A stretch of DNA of 64,000 bases from Imbricaverruca yamaguchii (GCA_034440575.1 JAOTOL010001469.1:756501-820500); one strand, 5' to 3'. Positions 22,255-35,127 are shown, numbered from the stretch's first letter. Translations and numbers: made by a program. The notes: generated by a model not told the origin, from the sequence alone.

Positions 22255-23475
22255 TTAACATGCACCCTGGAGGGCCTCTGAAAATTGCGCGCACTGGAGG
22301 GGGCGGATTCCGCCCCCTTTTATTTCATGACCTTAGTTCAATATTTTAAAGTTCAAATAAGGTCAAAATAACAAAATGTTCTCGTTTTGCGTGGCTTGGC
22401 TTATCATTGTTATGAATCGCTTTGATTGTGTTTAAATGCTCCAAAATTGACATTAATGATGTTTCCGACATTACTAATGATGCAATACAGATGCTAGATC
22501 CGCCATTTGACCTCAGGTCACCTATATAGGAGCACTTTATCAGGTCATTACCTGCTCCAATTACCGGAACCGGGTTGCCCACCTGACTGCTCCGTTGGGC
22601 GGCTCGGCACAATCGGCTTCGCAAAGAAAGGAATGAATTACATGAATAAAGTATGGAAACGCTTAGGCACACAATGACAAACAGCACAATTCCGGATGTG
22701 TAGGGAGTAGCATGCAAAGTGACATCAATCGCATGACAGTCATTTGCATTTTTGACAACGTTCCAGTTGACCAAGTTTGGTTCCATTAGACTGTCATGAA
22801 CTTGACCTGACTTGACCTCGGCGACCTAACATGACTTTTAAGTTGCATAGCATAGCAATATGCACCAAACAAGTCGCTAGTGTTGTCAAGAATACTTCCT
22901 TTTTGCCAATATACGGGAAGCGCATCAGCGCCGATTTTTGTGGTCTGGCTTTGCGAGTGTTTTAACTTTAACGGCCCCTAACTTGAATAATTTTTGGCAG
23001 ATTTTAATTCGTCTTACTTTACGCAATGCGCCCGTAATTTCTAAGTAGGTATGCGAAAAATGGCGTATATCGGCTGGCACAATATGGAGTTATGCACGAA
23101 AAATCTGAGGGGTGGGCGGATTTCGCCCTACCCCCATCAGGGTGTGTGTTAGCCTGTCATAAACTTGACCTGACTTGACCCTGGTGATATGACATGACGC
23201 TAGGGTTGCTAAGAACACTTCTTTTTGCCAATATACGGGAACCGCATCAGCGCCGATATTTGTGATCTGGCGCTGAAATTTGTTCTTAATTTAACGACCC
23301 CTAAATCGAAAAGTTTTCGGTCCATTTTCGTGTTTCTTACTTTAAGCAAAGCGCAGGTCATTTCTAAGCAGGTAGACAAGCAATGACGTATATCTGCCGG
23401 TAAAACCTAGAGTCATCTACGACAAACCGGAGGGGTGGGCGGATTTCGCCCCCCCCCCTCCAGGACGCGTGTTAA
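22255..23475. mobile_element. piggyBac-like MITE, copy 1 (with internal 3'-end duplication)
   Basis: TTAA at both ends (22255-22258, 23472-23475) is followed inward by inverted termini: TTAACATGCACCCTGGAGGG on the left and TTAACACGCGTCCTGGAGGG read from the right. TTAA duplication and short TIRs are typical of piggyBac-type elements. Each end carries a G-run/C-run hairpin (GGGGGCGGA/TCCGCCCCC). It has no coding capacity. The 3' ~340 bp is present twice in tandem (about 22785-23150 and 23150-23473; shared TGCCAATATACGGGAA and CGCATCAGCGCCGAT). A second copy is at 51815-53823. Confidence 0.88.
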
Positions 23476-23930
23476 ATGGACGGAGCTTATCTATTGACTC
23501 TACCCGCATCATGACCCCACAAACCAATGCTTCGAGAAATTCAATGGCCGCAAATACACACTTCTACTGGTGCATACTTTTAGTGGTGGGCACGCCTGAT
23601 TCTGACAAGTATTCGTGCTTGAGGAAGTATATCGATGCAGTAGCCGCGAGTGGATCGATTGTGGTGTTTCATTGTGCCTCATAAGAAATGCTGACATTAT
23701 TGGTGGTCTAAACGGACATTTGGTGATGACGGGGTAGTGTTCCTTGGATCACACAGGTCCATAGACAAATGCACGAAGAATGTGAATATTGTTGCAATGA
23801 CATCATACTGCATGGATGAAACATGATTTGTCTTTCGAAAATGTGGTTAAAGATGTGACATTATGTGCTCATTGGCTTATCAAATGTGAGGTTGGTTGAG
23901 TACCGATACACTCGTGAAGCGTTTGGTATT
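23476..23930. other. no gene seen
   Basis: Anonymous sequence between the MITE and the degenerate repeat field. Confidence 0.35.
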
Positions 23931-25920
23931 AGTTATTATAATTGCTGCGACTTCACTTATTTAAATGATCCAAACGCTTGTGCCACCGCTATCACGGTGG
24001 CATGCAGCACACCAAGTCAACTGGTCGCTCGAGGTTGCCATTTGATCTCAGGTCAACGAAGACTTTAACATTATACCCTATCGGAAAATCACGGGATACA
24101 GAATAACATATTCCAAAATGCATTTATCGGATGGATATTAACGTCGAATAATCGCCAATCGAGCAAGGAAGCAGCACATCCTAGCATGTGACATGCAAGA
24201 TCAGCGTTTGATGAAATTTAGAAAATGAAAGTGAATCACTGGGGTACCACATGTGGGCCAAGCGAAGTATTTAATGTGGATTATCACAACGCTGATGCGT
24301 GCACTATCAACACAAGAAGCAGCACACCGCGCGACCTGACCTCAACCGATGATGCATCTCATCAGGTAACGCTAACATCCCATTCAGCAACGCATTCAGA
24401 AACGCAATACCAATACCCTCCGATTCGTCTGAAAATTTGACACTACTTTCGGAGGCATACCCCTACATGCATCACCAAACAACTTGTTCTCTACGACGTA
24501 TCATTTCGCTTTCAGAGGCGAAAAGCTCAGCAAGGTTAAATTTGGGGTACCACATAACTTGGCCGAGAATTGACTTATTGGAATGATCCAAACGTATGTG
24601 CCACCGCTGTCTCGATGGCATGCATCACATAAAGTCAACTGGTCACTCGATGTCACCATTTTACCCCAGGTCTGACTTTACCATTACATCCTATGGTAAA
24701 ATCACGGGGTACCGACTAACATTTTTCGAAATACATTTACCGGATGGATATTAGCGAAGAATAATCGCCCACAGAGCAAGGAAGCAGCACATCCGAGCAT
24801 GTAACCTGCAAAAAATCGTTTCGTGATGCATGTACATGTATGCCTGCGAAGGTTGTGCCAAATTTTCAGACGAGTGAGAGGATATTGGTGAATTCGTGTC
24901 TGAATGCGTTGCTGAATGAGATGCTGGTGCTACCTGATGAAATGCGCCATCGATAGACGTTCGGTTACGCGGCGTGCTGCTTCTTGTATTAATACTGCAT
25001 GCATCAGTGTTGAGATAGTCTACATTCAATGCTTCGTTTGGCCCACATGTGGTCCAAGTAGACCACTTTCATTTTCTGAATTTCATCAAACCTGACCTGA
25101 GGTTAAACTTGGCCTTGTATGTCACATGCTCTGGTGTGCAGATTCCTTGCTCGGTGGGAGATTATTCGGCACTAATATCCATCCTATAAATGTATTCGGA
25201 AAAACTATATTCGGTACCCTGTGATTTTTCCATAGGGTGTAATGTTAAAGTCTTCGTTGACCTAAGGTCAAATAGTGACCGTGAAGGTGACATGCTTGGA
25301 TGTGCTCGTTTCTTGTGTGATGGGAGATTATTTGGTGCTAATGCCCATTCGATGAATGCATAGGTATTATTCGGCATCCCGTAGATGGCAATAGCGAACG
25401 ATCAAAACAATATTGTGTCAGCATAGGTCAAACCATGGCATTGTAGGTCTTGCACTTCGATGTGCTGCATCCATGAGCCATACCTAATGGCTGGGTGTTT
25501 TTTTTCTTCGTGGTGCTAAGTAAAATTTTGTTGAAATTGTCGGGTACACAAGGAGTGGGTATTTTTGCTATTTTTGGGCCTTTTTGGCGAGCGGTGATGA
25601 ATCCGTGACCATAATGGGTGATTTTTATCGATGTGCTCTATACACGTGTTATGTAGACCATCACCTGCAAAACCAGGTATATCCAATTTGTCACCATGAT
25701 TTTATTCGGTACCCCGTAAATAGATATAGTGCATGAGTAAAATCAACGTTGATGGTCCGAGGTCAAATTGTGACATTGAAGGTCACGAATTCGATGTGCT
25801 GCATCTTTGATGGACAGCGGACATCTAGGCGTTGGAATCATTCGGCTAAGTGAAACACTTCTAATTTTATGCGGTACCCCGTTTTTGACCCGAATGTACT
25901 TTCTTGACCTCTGGAGATGA
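23930..25920. repeat. degenerate repeat field with an inverted repeat
   Basis: A family of ~200-bp units recurs. Plus-oriented units lie at about 23950-24210 and 24585-24820 (GATCCAAACG, CATGCA..ACCAAGTCAACTGGTC, GGATGGATATTA, GCAAGGAAGCAGCACATC). Minus-oriented units lie at about 25080-25300 and, more decayed, to 25900 (TTCGATGTGCTGCATC, CGGTACCCCGT). The segment about 24030-24500 and the reverse complement of about 24830-25300 form long inverted arms. These share a NADACTINTRSSTPR / NTDACSINTRSSTPR-like peptide if translated, although no intact gene exists. Confidence 0.75.
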
Positions 25921-26089
25921 AACTTTTCGTTCTACTGAATAATTGTTTTGCTTTACTTTTGCAGGCGACAAGGATCATATCTTGAACTTTTTTTTAACGA
26001 AATCGGAAAGTATGCGAATAGGATGTTGAATGCCAATGCCAATGCGTTGCTAATATCATACACATGCTCTCAGTGGGCTCTGTTAGCCT

Positions 26090-27830
26090 TCAAGGACTCT
26101 TTCAAGCTGATAGGGCCTTTTCTGTCTATCGACAGCTCATCTGGTTTCAGGAACATTCAAGTTGTGAGGTTGCCCCTCGGTATTCCTCACTTCAATTTCC
26201 AGCCTACATGGAATTTTGTTACCTCTCAGGAGACCTTGTTATTCCATTCAATTAGGGGTCACTCTCTACCTCAGAACAATCCCAGTCCAGTCCTCTCTGA
26301 CTGTCACGAGATCCTGTTCATCCATTAGGGTCCTCTCCTGCTTGTAGGGACCAGTCACAGTTCTTAATAGTCCTGTCTAGCTCTCACCATGGGGAAATTT
26401 CAGATCTGAGATAGGCACTCAATAGCGTCTTCAGCTCTCAGGTTGTTTGCATTTAGGTAGCTTGAAAGGGCCCCTGAAGGATGAACAGGACCTGGGGTCC
26501 TTTCAAATCCAAAGAGCATCTCAGCCTTATCTGACCATCATGTGCCCAGTTTATTACTGAGCTGTTAGGGACCTATTCCAGCTGAGACTGCTGTTTCTGG
26601 TTGGTATGTGCATTCCAGCTCCCGGGTGGTCCTCTCCTGTCTCCACAGCCCTTGCTAGCTTTCAAGGTGGAAGTATTCACGTGTCAAAGACCATTTCCAT
26701 GCAGGCTGTGAGATACGTTTGTATTTTTCCTCGGATGCATCTCTGCCCCTCAAGGTCGTCGCCTGGGGGTCCCATCGGACTGGTTATTAAGGCGTGTGCC
26801 CCTTCATCCATTGGAAACGCCTCTAATTTGTAATAGCCCGGCCTCGTCATGGGCTTAGACTACGTAGCACTGGGATCCCTCCACTTCAGCCCAGATCTTC
26901 TCTGCAGCTCGGGAGTCTCTATTTGCCTGAGACCCACTGTCAGCTGTGAACCCCTCTCCATCAGCGTGAGCTACAGTCGACCCAGTGATGTTGCATGTCC
27001 GGCCCATGACCAAATCCGTCGGCCTGGGGATCCTCTTTCACTGTTCAAGACACTTTACGTCTGATCGGAATCCCATCTTCAAAAGCTAGAGCCTCCTCTA
27101 TCACGCAAGGGTTCTCCTGTGCGCTTCTCGCCGTAATCGGCCCCGGGGAGCCTTCATACCAGCTCTAGGCCCTCTCCGACGGCTCTCGGCCCTCTCCAAT
27201 GACCCTGGGCCCTCTCTAACGGTCGGGAGCCTCAAGCCTCTCTGCCTCCCACGGCTGGCGGCCCTTCCGTCGGCGCCGGGCCATATTTTATGATCTAGGG
27301 CCTCCTATGTCAGACTGGAAGTCCTTCCCCAACAGCTTGGGCCCCTCTATCAGGCCCTTGTACGGCTTGGGCCCATCCTTCGACCTAAGGGCTCTTATAT
27401 CTGTCGGCTCCTTTCTGTGGTCCCGAGGTCCTCTCCGGCAACCAGGGCCTCCTTCATCGTTTCAGGGGCCTTCTTTGACGACACGGGGCCTTTTCCGGCA
27501 AGGCGGATACCTCTATCAGACACTTGAACGATGTCCATCAGGTCAGGGTCCCTTTCTCGGCTTGGGGTCCGCTGGCAGCCCAGGGACCCTTTCTATTGCC
27601 TCGGACCTTCTCCGTCAGCTAGGGGCCATTCCATCTATCCGGGAGCTCCTTCGTCGATCTAGAAATCGTTCATGTTATCCCTTTAGAAGTCCTCGACATC
27701 TTCCTGATGACACTTTCATTTGCCTTCTTCATCGGTCTGGGGCCCTTTCCGTCAGTTCGGGGCCCCTTCGTCGGCCCAGGTGCCTTACACTTCGGTTCAG
27801 GGGGCTCTGACGGACGGACCGCCCGAAGGG
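26090..27830. repeat. irregular degenerate tandem sequence (CCTCTCC/GGGCCCTTTC words)
   Basis: Words such as GGGCCCTCTC, CCTTCGTCGGC and CAGGTCCTCTCC recur at irregular 25-60-bp spacing, increasing in density towards 27.0-27.8 kb. I read it as a decayed minisatellite. The open frame at 27307-27810 is low complexity and not credible as a gene. Confidence 0.5.
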
Positions 27831-28440
27831 CCCTTTCAAACTCAGCAACCTAATTTCGTGCCCCTTGGACCATGAGGGAGAGGGGGTGCCCCTTCGTCCC
27901 CTTGGCTACAATACTTAGCTGAAAATTCAAGGGGAGAGCGATGCACTGAACTGTGCTGTACGGGTAAGGTTTGTATTCAGAATAGCACCTTTCAGTGAAA
28001 TTGTAAAGATTGAGGGGCGAACTCGTCCATTCTGGAGGGGCGCCTTTTCAATTCTGAGTTGTATCTTTTTTTCAGTCAGAGGATGGTGCTGGCCGAAAAG
28101 TGGGGTGGATGGAATGGTCCCTCCTGCCGCCAGCCCCCCATACTACTTGAGTAGGTAGGTACTGGTCTTGCGCTGATAATCATAAACTGACTTCGCTAAT
28201 GTCAAAGATAGTATTGGAAAATGGTCTTGGAATGATAATGTATGGTCAAAATGTAGAAAGAATAGGCAATTGGCGTGTATATTTGGAGTAAAAATTTCAT
28301 TATCTTACGCACTTTGTGATGTTTTAACAGTGTTCTAAATTGGCTGCCTTAAGCCCTAACACTTACCATGGACGACCTGTTGTCGATATCCCTGCCATCT
28401 ATTGACAGATATTTTAAAGAATATAGTTCCTGCATTCTAA
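27831..28440. other. no gene seen
   Basis: Mixed sequence without recognised features. Confidence 0.35.
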
Positions 28441-28735
28441 ATGAACAACACAATTCTAGCAAGGGGGAAATGCGAAAACCAGGACTTTAATCGAAATCGT
28501 GAATGCCAATTTGATTCAAGTCCATTAAAGTTCATCATTCCACATAAAAATCCATCACAATCGATATACACAGTAAGCATCCGCAGCAAAGACGAACACG
28601 GCATTGCGGGGTATAGCCTGCATGCGAGTCATTTGGAGAATGGGAGATTGCGTGAAGATGATACTTTTTGCATCAACTTAGCGCATTGTTTTCCATCAAT
28701 ATTTTTCTCGTCTAGCTCTTCGCGACGTGAAAACG
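28441..28735 (+). CDS. possible exon of unknown gene
   Basis: An ATG-started frame of 98 codons (begins MNNTILARGKCENQDFN, ends SSSSSRREN) runs into a perfect-consensus donor, GTAAGT, at 28736. Composition is unbiased and not repetitive, unlike most open frames nearby. No domain, partner exon or acceptor was identified, so this may be chance. Confidence 0.2.
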
Positions 28736-28980
28736 TAAGTCGTGTGCTTATTGATGGCGTACACCCACATTGTTTGTGCGCCGGGTATGTATCCGTATCC
28801 CGCTGACTCATGTTTCTATTGCCATTTATCTTGATTCTATAGCTTATATTGAGTTTACATTTTATTCAAGGTAAGATGAACGTTTCATGCATTCATTAAA
28901 GTGAAGAAATGTTCGTTACTGATTGTGTGATTTGTGCTTGGTGCAAATCGAAGTGGGTGAACCGCATATTATGCACCTAG

Positions 28981-31900
28981 GTGGGTAGGTGGGGGGCCTT
29001 CCTAGGTAGGCTGGTAGGTGACTAGATACCTACCTCCCCATCTCTCCATGGTTTTGTGGGGCTCTTGTGTACTAGGTACCTAGCCAAGTCAACTTTGCAA
29101 AATGTAAAACTATGATAGTTTGTGTGACCAAGTATCAGGATGCACTTAACCATGGCATTGGAATGATGTCTTTGTCCTGGGTGTTTGCCAACTAGGACAT
29201 TGTCTTGTCCATTCATTTTTCCACTCATTTTTTTGTGAAATGCAAACTGAGTTCTTTGAAAATGATTGCATGCTTATTACTGTTTGATGAAAATATCTGA
29301 AAATGATTGGAAAATGGTTGCAGAAGTGAGCTCTTGAATTTTGAGGATGAACTCTCCTGTCCAACCAGAATTTCTCAAAATATTATGCTTGAAATCTTTG
29401 ATTAATAAGCAAATCCAACCATACTTAAACATCATTCAGCATGTTGAGGTGCACTCCAAGGTACATATCTACAAACCATGGACAGGTGTTGACCAGAGTT
29501 TCAAACAATGTTTGGCATCCAGATCATTATCTTACTTTTTGCCAAAAGATGACCAAAGTTAGTTCTTAAGGATGACTAAGCTTATTGCCCTCTGATCAAC
29601 TTGCAAAAAACTGTAAGGTATGAAAAGAGCTGCTTGGTACAAGGCAAACAAAAAGGATGCATTATGGAATTGCAAAAAAAAATATTCAAATGCAGGATTT
29701 TCTAAAAACTCACCCTAGTATGGACAAGGGATGGGAAGGCAAGATTGCAAGCAGTGAGAAGGGAAAAGAAGATTGGTTTTCATGGAGTACATAACTCACC
29801 TCTCCATTTTATAAAAAATATGCATATAAAGGCCAGGTCACAAGTAGGACATTAGAGGATGATCATATGATCAGCACTCTTCATTTACTTGCTCTCAGAT
29901 ACCAGCCAGCACACCTGCACATGTTGGTCTATCCTGGTATTGGATGTGGTGAACAGAGGAGTGCTCCTATGGCAAGAGCCCTTTTGGTGTACCATCATGC
30001 TGAAGAATGCTTAAAGGTTGATCATGCTTATGAACCCAATGCCATGGGTTGTGAACCCAATGCTGGTTGGTCGGTGTCAGTCCTGCAGCATGACAAATAC
30101 TTCCCAGTCATTGCTAACTTCTGAGTAAGAGCTGGCTGGAAAAAGTTCTGGAGTCAGATTTATATCAAACATGGCTCTAAAGTATGGAACCTGTCTTAAT
30201 GCACTTTCAGACATTACAAGGAGAATGTCTCCCCTAGGTGCCAATTTGTCAACTTGTTCACTTTCCATGGTTTTATTTAGTGGGTAACAGAGGTCACATT
30301 CCCTTGTTAATGCCATACCCTGGACCTTGTTTTCAGTTCTGCAGTCCATCAAATAGAGAAGGTGGTGGTGCTTCCGACAAGTTTTGTTTGCTTGGTGTAG
30401 CAGAACTAATCCTGAACATAATTATTCAATATTGTTGTGCCACAAAGATGGGTACTATTGCTATTGTATTAAAGTTCAGCTCCAGAAAATTGATTGTGAT
30501 TTTGAGCTGAATTTCATCAGTGTCAATGTTGTGCACAATATGCTTATTACAAGTGTGAAACATCTAATGAATGCTAATGTACCCCTGCAGCAGTCTAGTT
30601 TCCATCAAACTGACTGGCACCCTTGGATATGCAAATTTATCCTTCATGTGCCAGGAATTGGCATTGCATGACCAATGATATGGCCTTAATCTGAAATAAC
30701 AGACCAAGCCAACTAACTTATGCACTGGCACAAGTTGGCCTGAAACTAAAACAAGGCAAGGTTATGGCACTAAAACAAGGTTGTGGCATGGTTATTACCC
30801 CACTAAGATAGAACATACTTTTGTGTCCCCTAAAATGAACATAGATCATAGCCTTTGCCCAAGCAGAATATAAGATGGGACTTATATTGGATATTAAAGG
30901 CTTCCCAAGCCCTGTCACTCATATATTCATACTGGAAAAATGTGGATGTAAACTAGTTAGCATTGGGTTAGTTGGCATGCCTGTTGGGAGGCCACATGGA
31001 CATTTCAATAAAAATATCAGCTGCATGACCTCTGCAGTTGATGTGTCCTTGAACCCCAATAGAAATGTCAGCTTTTTGCTGTAGCATCTGCATTGTTTAT
31101 GCACAGCAGATAGTAGAAGTGCATGGAAGTTATCACAGGTGATCCCAACATAAATACTTATGTTAAAGTCTACTGAACAACTGGCCCATCAGCTTGACAG
31201 CAGTGTTGTGCGAGATTCTTGCAATGATTATGCCTAACATCCATAGCAGTGTAGCAGTCCATTATTTTGAACAAGCTAGTGGATTTTGAGATGGGTAGCC
31301 CCATTCTTAGTTGGATTTTCTCCCCCAGGGTGCAGTCAGTTGCTAGATCACTGGTATGTCTGATGGAAAAGAGCAACTACAGCATGAGCAAATGTCATGA
31401 TGGGGCCATTCCCCAGGTGAATGAGGAAAGCAGCATAGACATTAGTATCATGGACAAGTAGGTTAGGTATGGTATTCAAATGTCATGAAAATGGGTAGAT
31501 GCTTTCAAATGTTCAATAGTTTTGTGCTAGTTGAAATTGGTACTGGAAAGAAAACCGAACTTTTAAGAAAAATTATTGTTTTTTTAATAAAATTATTTAT
31601 AAAAAAGTATGCACCAATTTGGACAACAGCTGTTGACAGCCAGCTGACAACATTATTGAGGTTGAGTTTTTTGGTTAGTGGTATTGCTGATAAACACCAT
31701 TGAATAGCCATCCAGCAATGAAGAGATGTTTGGCTAGCTTGAAGTGGCAATTTCCCTCAAAGTAAATGTTTGTGTGATTTTTAAAAGTACTGCTATTCCT
31801 CAACAAATAACCTAGTTATGTGCATAGCAGTGTCCTGAACCAAACAAGTTCTTCTAAGGGATGACTTTATTTTCCCTGGATATCTCTGAAACTTCTATTC

Positions 31901-33200
31901 TGATCTGGCAATGCATAACCTTTGTTTGCAGTAGTGGGAAACTGGTTCTGGAGGACGCCAATGCAGTAACACTTTTCAGACTGCAGCTTGGTAGGAAGGC
32001 TAAATTTGGCCAGGAGGTTTGTAATTAGTGGTTTGGAGCATACCCACCATGGTAGTTAATTTAGCTTTAGATTATGGATGGAGAATATAGTTATCCAGGG
32101 GCATCCTCAGAATTCAAAAAGCAAATTTTCACTTCATATTTTGGCTGTGGAAAATTGACATTCATCAATGCTGATAGGAACTTCACAATGTTTTGTATGT
32201 ATGATATAATTTTCCACATACCACAACCATTCCTGGTCTGTTGCAAAGTATCATATTGTTTTATGTATGAAGTCACAGTTTTTTATTTCCTGTTTTATCC
32301 AGACATCCAATGGAGGTTCTGTTGGCTCAAGGTTCAGTTCTTGTGCCCATCCTGAGCCAGGGGCATCATTGGGGGAGGGGGGGGGGGGCAGGAGAGCCAT
32401 TCCCCTGGTCTGGTCCATCTGGGACTTTCAGCTTTTGCATGGGAATCGATGGTGGCTACGTGAAATAGCCCCCCTGACAGCAGTTACACCTGCTCTCTCT
32501 GGCAAACAATTCTGGTGATGCCCCTGCCAAACCATCCACCCTGTCCAAAAGTTTTAATTCAATGAGAGTTTCAACTGAGAGGTTCAATTGAGAGTTAAGC
32601 ATGCACCAATGCCTAGATGCAACACCCCACTGCTGCAGCCTGCCAGCATTGTCATGTCAGCTGCCACCAGTCCTTTAGTTGGCAGCCCGTCACTGCAGTG
32701 TGAGGTACTCTCAACAGTCAAGACCAGAAATGGACTAATCACCAGTATGCCAACCTGGCTGTCAAACCAGTATGATAATTTTGGTATACCACACCAGAAC
32801 AGATTGCTGTAGATTCGGTACATACATTGCAAGCTTGTCAAGTGTGTATGCAATGCATGAATGTACAGAGTGAAGTAGCACAAAGCAAAGAGGAGGTAAT
32901 GATGTTTGCATACAATGTGGGCCACAATAATTTATGCCTATTGGTGATTGGGTTTTTGTCCGGTCTCTGACTTCCATCAGAAGAGGGAACTATTAGCCCA
33001 TGTTCTGCTGGGAGCTCGAGCTGTGCTCTTCCTCTGTCCTGGTGAGAAAGTGTATATTTTGTCTCACTCAACTGGATATCTCTGGAATGTCTATACTGAT
33101 CAAGTTAGGCTACTCTGGCTACCTTTGACTTCTGTCATAATTCACAGTTCTGGTCAGGTGAAGGCCAAGGTCAAGGTAAAAAGGTTTGCATTTGTATTAG
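28981..33200. other. CpG-depleted block
   Basis: By eye only about a dozen CpG dinucleotides occur in roughly 4.2 kb (for example 30072, 30375, 31211, 31555, 31955, 32447). Many rows of 60 bp have none, while TpG and CpA are abundant. DNA on both sides is rich in CpG. A LINE-type tail at about 31033-31058 has TpG where copies elsewhere have CpG. No intact coding sequence is visible. A CCTAGGTAGGT-rich stretch marks the left border (28975-29085). This is the signature expected of long-term cytosine methylation, or of insertion from a CpG-poor source. Confidence 0.8.
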
Positions 33201-34085
33201 TGTTATGAAGTTGTGCGATGCATATCTTCAGGACGATTTCTCGAGACCGTTTTAGAAGTATGGATCTACATTGTGTTTCGGGATCCATAGAACTTCAAGG
33301 TATCTAATGTGTGCCATAAATTAAACATTTATTTTTGGCTCAGGAGTTACCTGGGGGTGGAGATGGGGTCCAGCCCAACCCAGGAGCCTCCACCCATGAC
33401 GCCAGTGAATAACGAGACGAGTGGAGAACTACGTGAAATCGGAGGACATCCGGTGCAAAGGCCTAACGATGAAAACAATCCCACGCTAACCGATCACCTT
33501 TGACCTTCGATCGGTCATAAGTTCGATACTTTTCTGGGACATGGACTTGAGATTTCGTACACTTCCTCTGACCACTACTCCTTAGATGGGGTAGTGAGGT
33601 CCATCTGAGATGTTCGCCGCTTCTTTTCTTAAATGGCAATGAATGAGACGTGAAAATATTCTTTTTAAATCCTACGATCTTAGGCAGTCACGTGGTCACC
33701 CAAATTAAGATTTTCAGTTTGGTGTGTTGTTGAGGACTTGAGGGTGCACCGACCATAGTGTTGGTCGTTTATTTGCATGGGTGTTTGCTCAACACAATTA
33801 TGTTTATTAGTGATGCTACAGTGCACGGGCACCTTGAGCACTCCCTGGGCCGAACGCCGAACTACGGCCGACCACGGCAGGTTGGTGCGAAACGGACTTT
33901 TATTGTGTCGATTCCGGAAGGGTTGCCAATATGCTGGTCCCAGGATGGCTGCTCATTCGTTAGTTGTGCCTTGCTTGTTGGTGCCCAAATCGACCGGGCA
34001 GTTTTTCGGTTCAGGAGTTGACTGCCAAAGCTGATTGACCCCGGTCCCGCCAAACGTTTCTCCAATCTGAGCACACACCAATCTG
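33201..34085. other. no gene identified
   Basis: CpG returns to normal after about 33.2 kb. No exon or repeat I can support. A GDGVQPNPGAS peptide near 33360 weakly recalls the 2A-like motif upstream of some LINE ORFs, without supporting context. Confidence 0.35.
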
Positions 34086-34086
34086 G

Positions 34087-34535
34087 CGATGAGCCGCGTC
34101 CATCCGTCCGTCTCTGAGGCGGCTGGCGATGGGCCGCGTCCGTCCGTCCGTGTCTGGCGATGGGCCGCGTCCGTCCGTCCGTGTCTGGCGATGGGCCGCG
34201 TCCGTCCGTCCGTGTCTGGCGATGGGCCGCGTCCATCCGTCCGTGTCTGGCGATGGGCCGCGTCCATCTGTCCGTGTCTGGCGATGGGCCGCGTCCATCC
34301 GTCCGTGTCTGGCGATGGGCCGCATCCATCCGTCCGTGTCTGGCGATGGGCCGCGTCCATCCGTCCGTGTCTGGCGATGGGCCGCGTCCATCCGTCCGTG
34401 TCTGGCGATGGGCCGCGTCCATCCGTCCGCGTCTGGCGATGGGCCGCGTCCGTCCGTGTCTGGCGATGGGCCGCGTCCGTCCGTCCGTGTCTGGCGATGG
34501 GCCGCGTCCGTCCGTCCGGGTCTGGCGATGGGCCG
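34087..34535. repeat. 31-bp minisatellite upstream of the USP9X start
   Basis: GGCGATGGGCCGCGTCCGTC followed by CGTCCGTGTCT recurs every 31 bp, about 14 units, with C/T variation (CGTCCATCC against CGTCCGTCC) and one shortened unit near 34440. As 31 is not a multiple of three, every frame on both strands cycles through the same peptides and appears open. It lies about 600 bp upstream of the inferred USP9X initiation codon. Confidence 0.95.
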
Positions 34536-35127
34536 CAACACGGTGTGACATGACGGTCGCACAGCGCCGTCTTTGTGCAGCGCATGCCACCGGATCAGCC
34601 AAGCGAACACCTAACAACCTATTTTTGACACGTGCACTGTCGCATGGCAGTGTGGGTGTAGATGCCCTCACGTACCGTGGGTGCCACGGTGCTACTGCTA
34701 CTTCCGCTGTAACAGTGGTATCGTGGATGGAAACTGCAAGCCTAGTATATATATATAGCGAGGCTATTTTTTCGACTATGTGGACGTTGGTTTGGATCTT
34801 GCCAGTCGCTTAGGGTTTCATTGTCGCCACGACCAACCGGCCAGGGACAGTGCCGACGCTGGCGCATCGTAAGATAACTGAATGTTCTTAGGCGGCTGGA
34901 GACGACGGTCCGCTTGGTGTTCAGAAGCGGTACAACGCCAAGCACATCTAAGCACAGCTAGCTAACCAAAGCCCAACAAATCCGCGACCATCTTCCCTGG
35001 TGTGTGTGTGTGGGTGCGGTGTGTTGCGGTTGCGCCTGTGACGGTGGTGTCTGCCGGCAGGCGCGGCGGGCGTGCTGCTGCGCCGCGGCGCCCGCTCTGA
35101 CACCAACTGGCACGACTCACCAACAGA
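34536..35127 (+). promoter_or_regulatory. presumed 5' region of the USP9X orthologue
   Basis: This GC- and CpG-rich sequence lies between the 31-bp array and the start codon. Transcription start and 5'UTR exons cannot be fixed. The coding exon may begin after CCAACAG at 35120-35126, which would imply an upstream non-coding exon. No TATA box that I trust was seen. Confidence 0.3.

Noticed and set aside
27307..27810. 167-codon frame rich in Pro/Ser/Leu
   Set aside because: Low-complexity translation of a degenerate tandem sequence.
30077..30352. BTB-like peptide (DILLVMSESALRQVPYFRAM) on minus
   Set aside because: Loose resemblance only, lacks the core BTB pattern, lies in the CpG-poor block and has no splice support.
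33350..33390. 2A-like / LINE leader motif (GDGVQPNPGAS)
   Set aside because: Lacks the final Pro of the functional motif, and no LINE ORF follows.
33862..34813. Overlapping Arg/Pro/Asp-rich frames on both strands
   Set aside because: Produced by the 31-bp minisatellite, which cycles through all frames.
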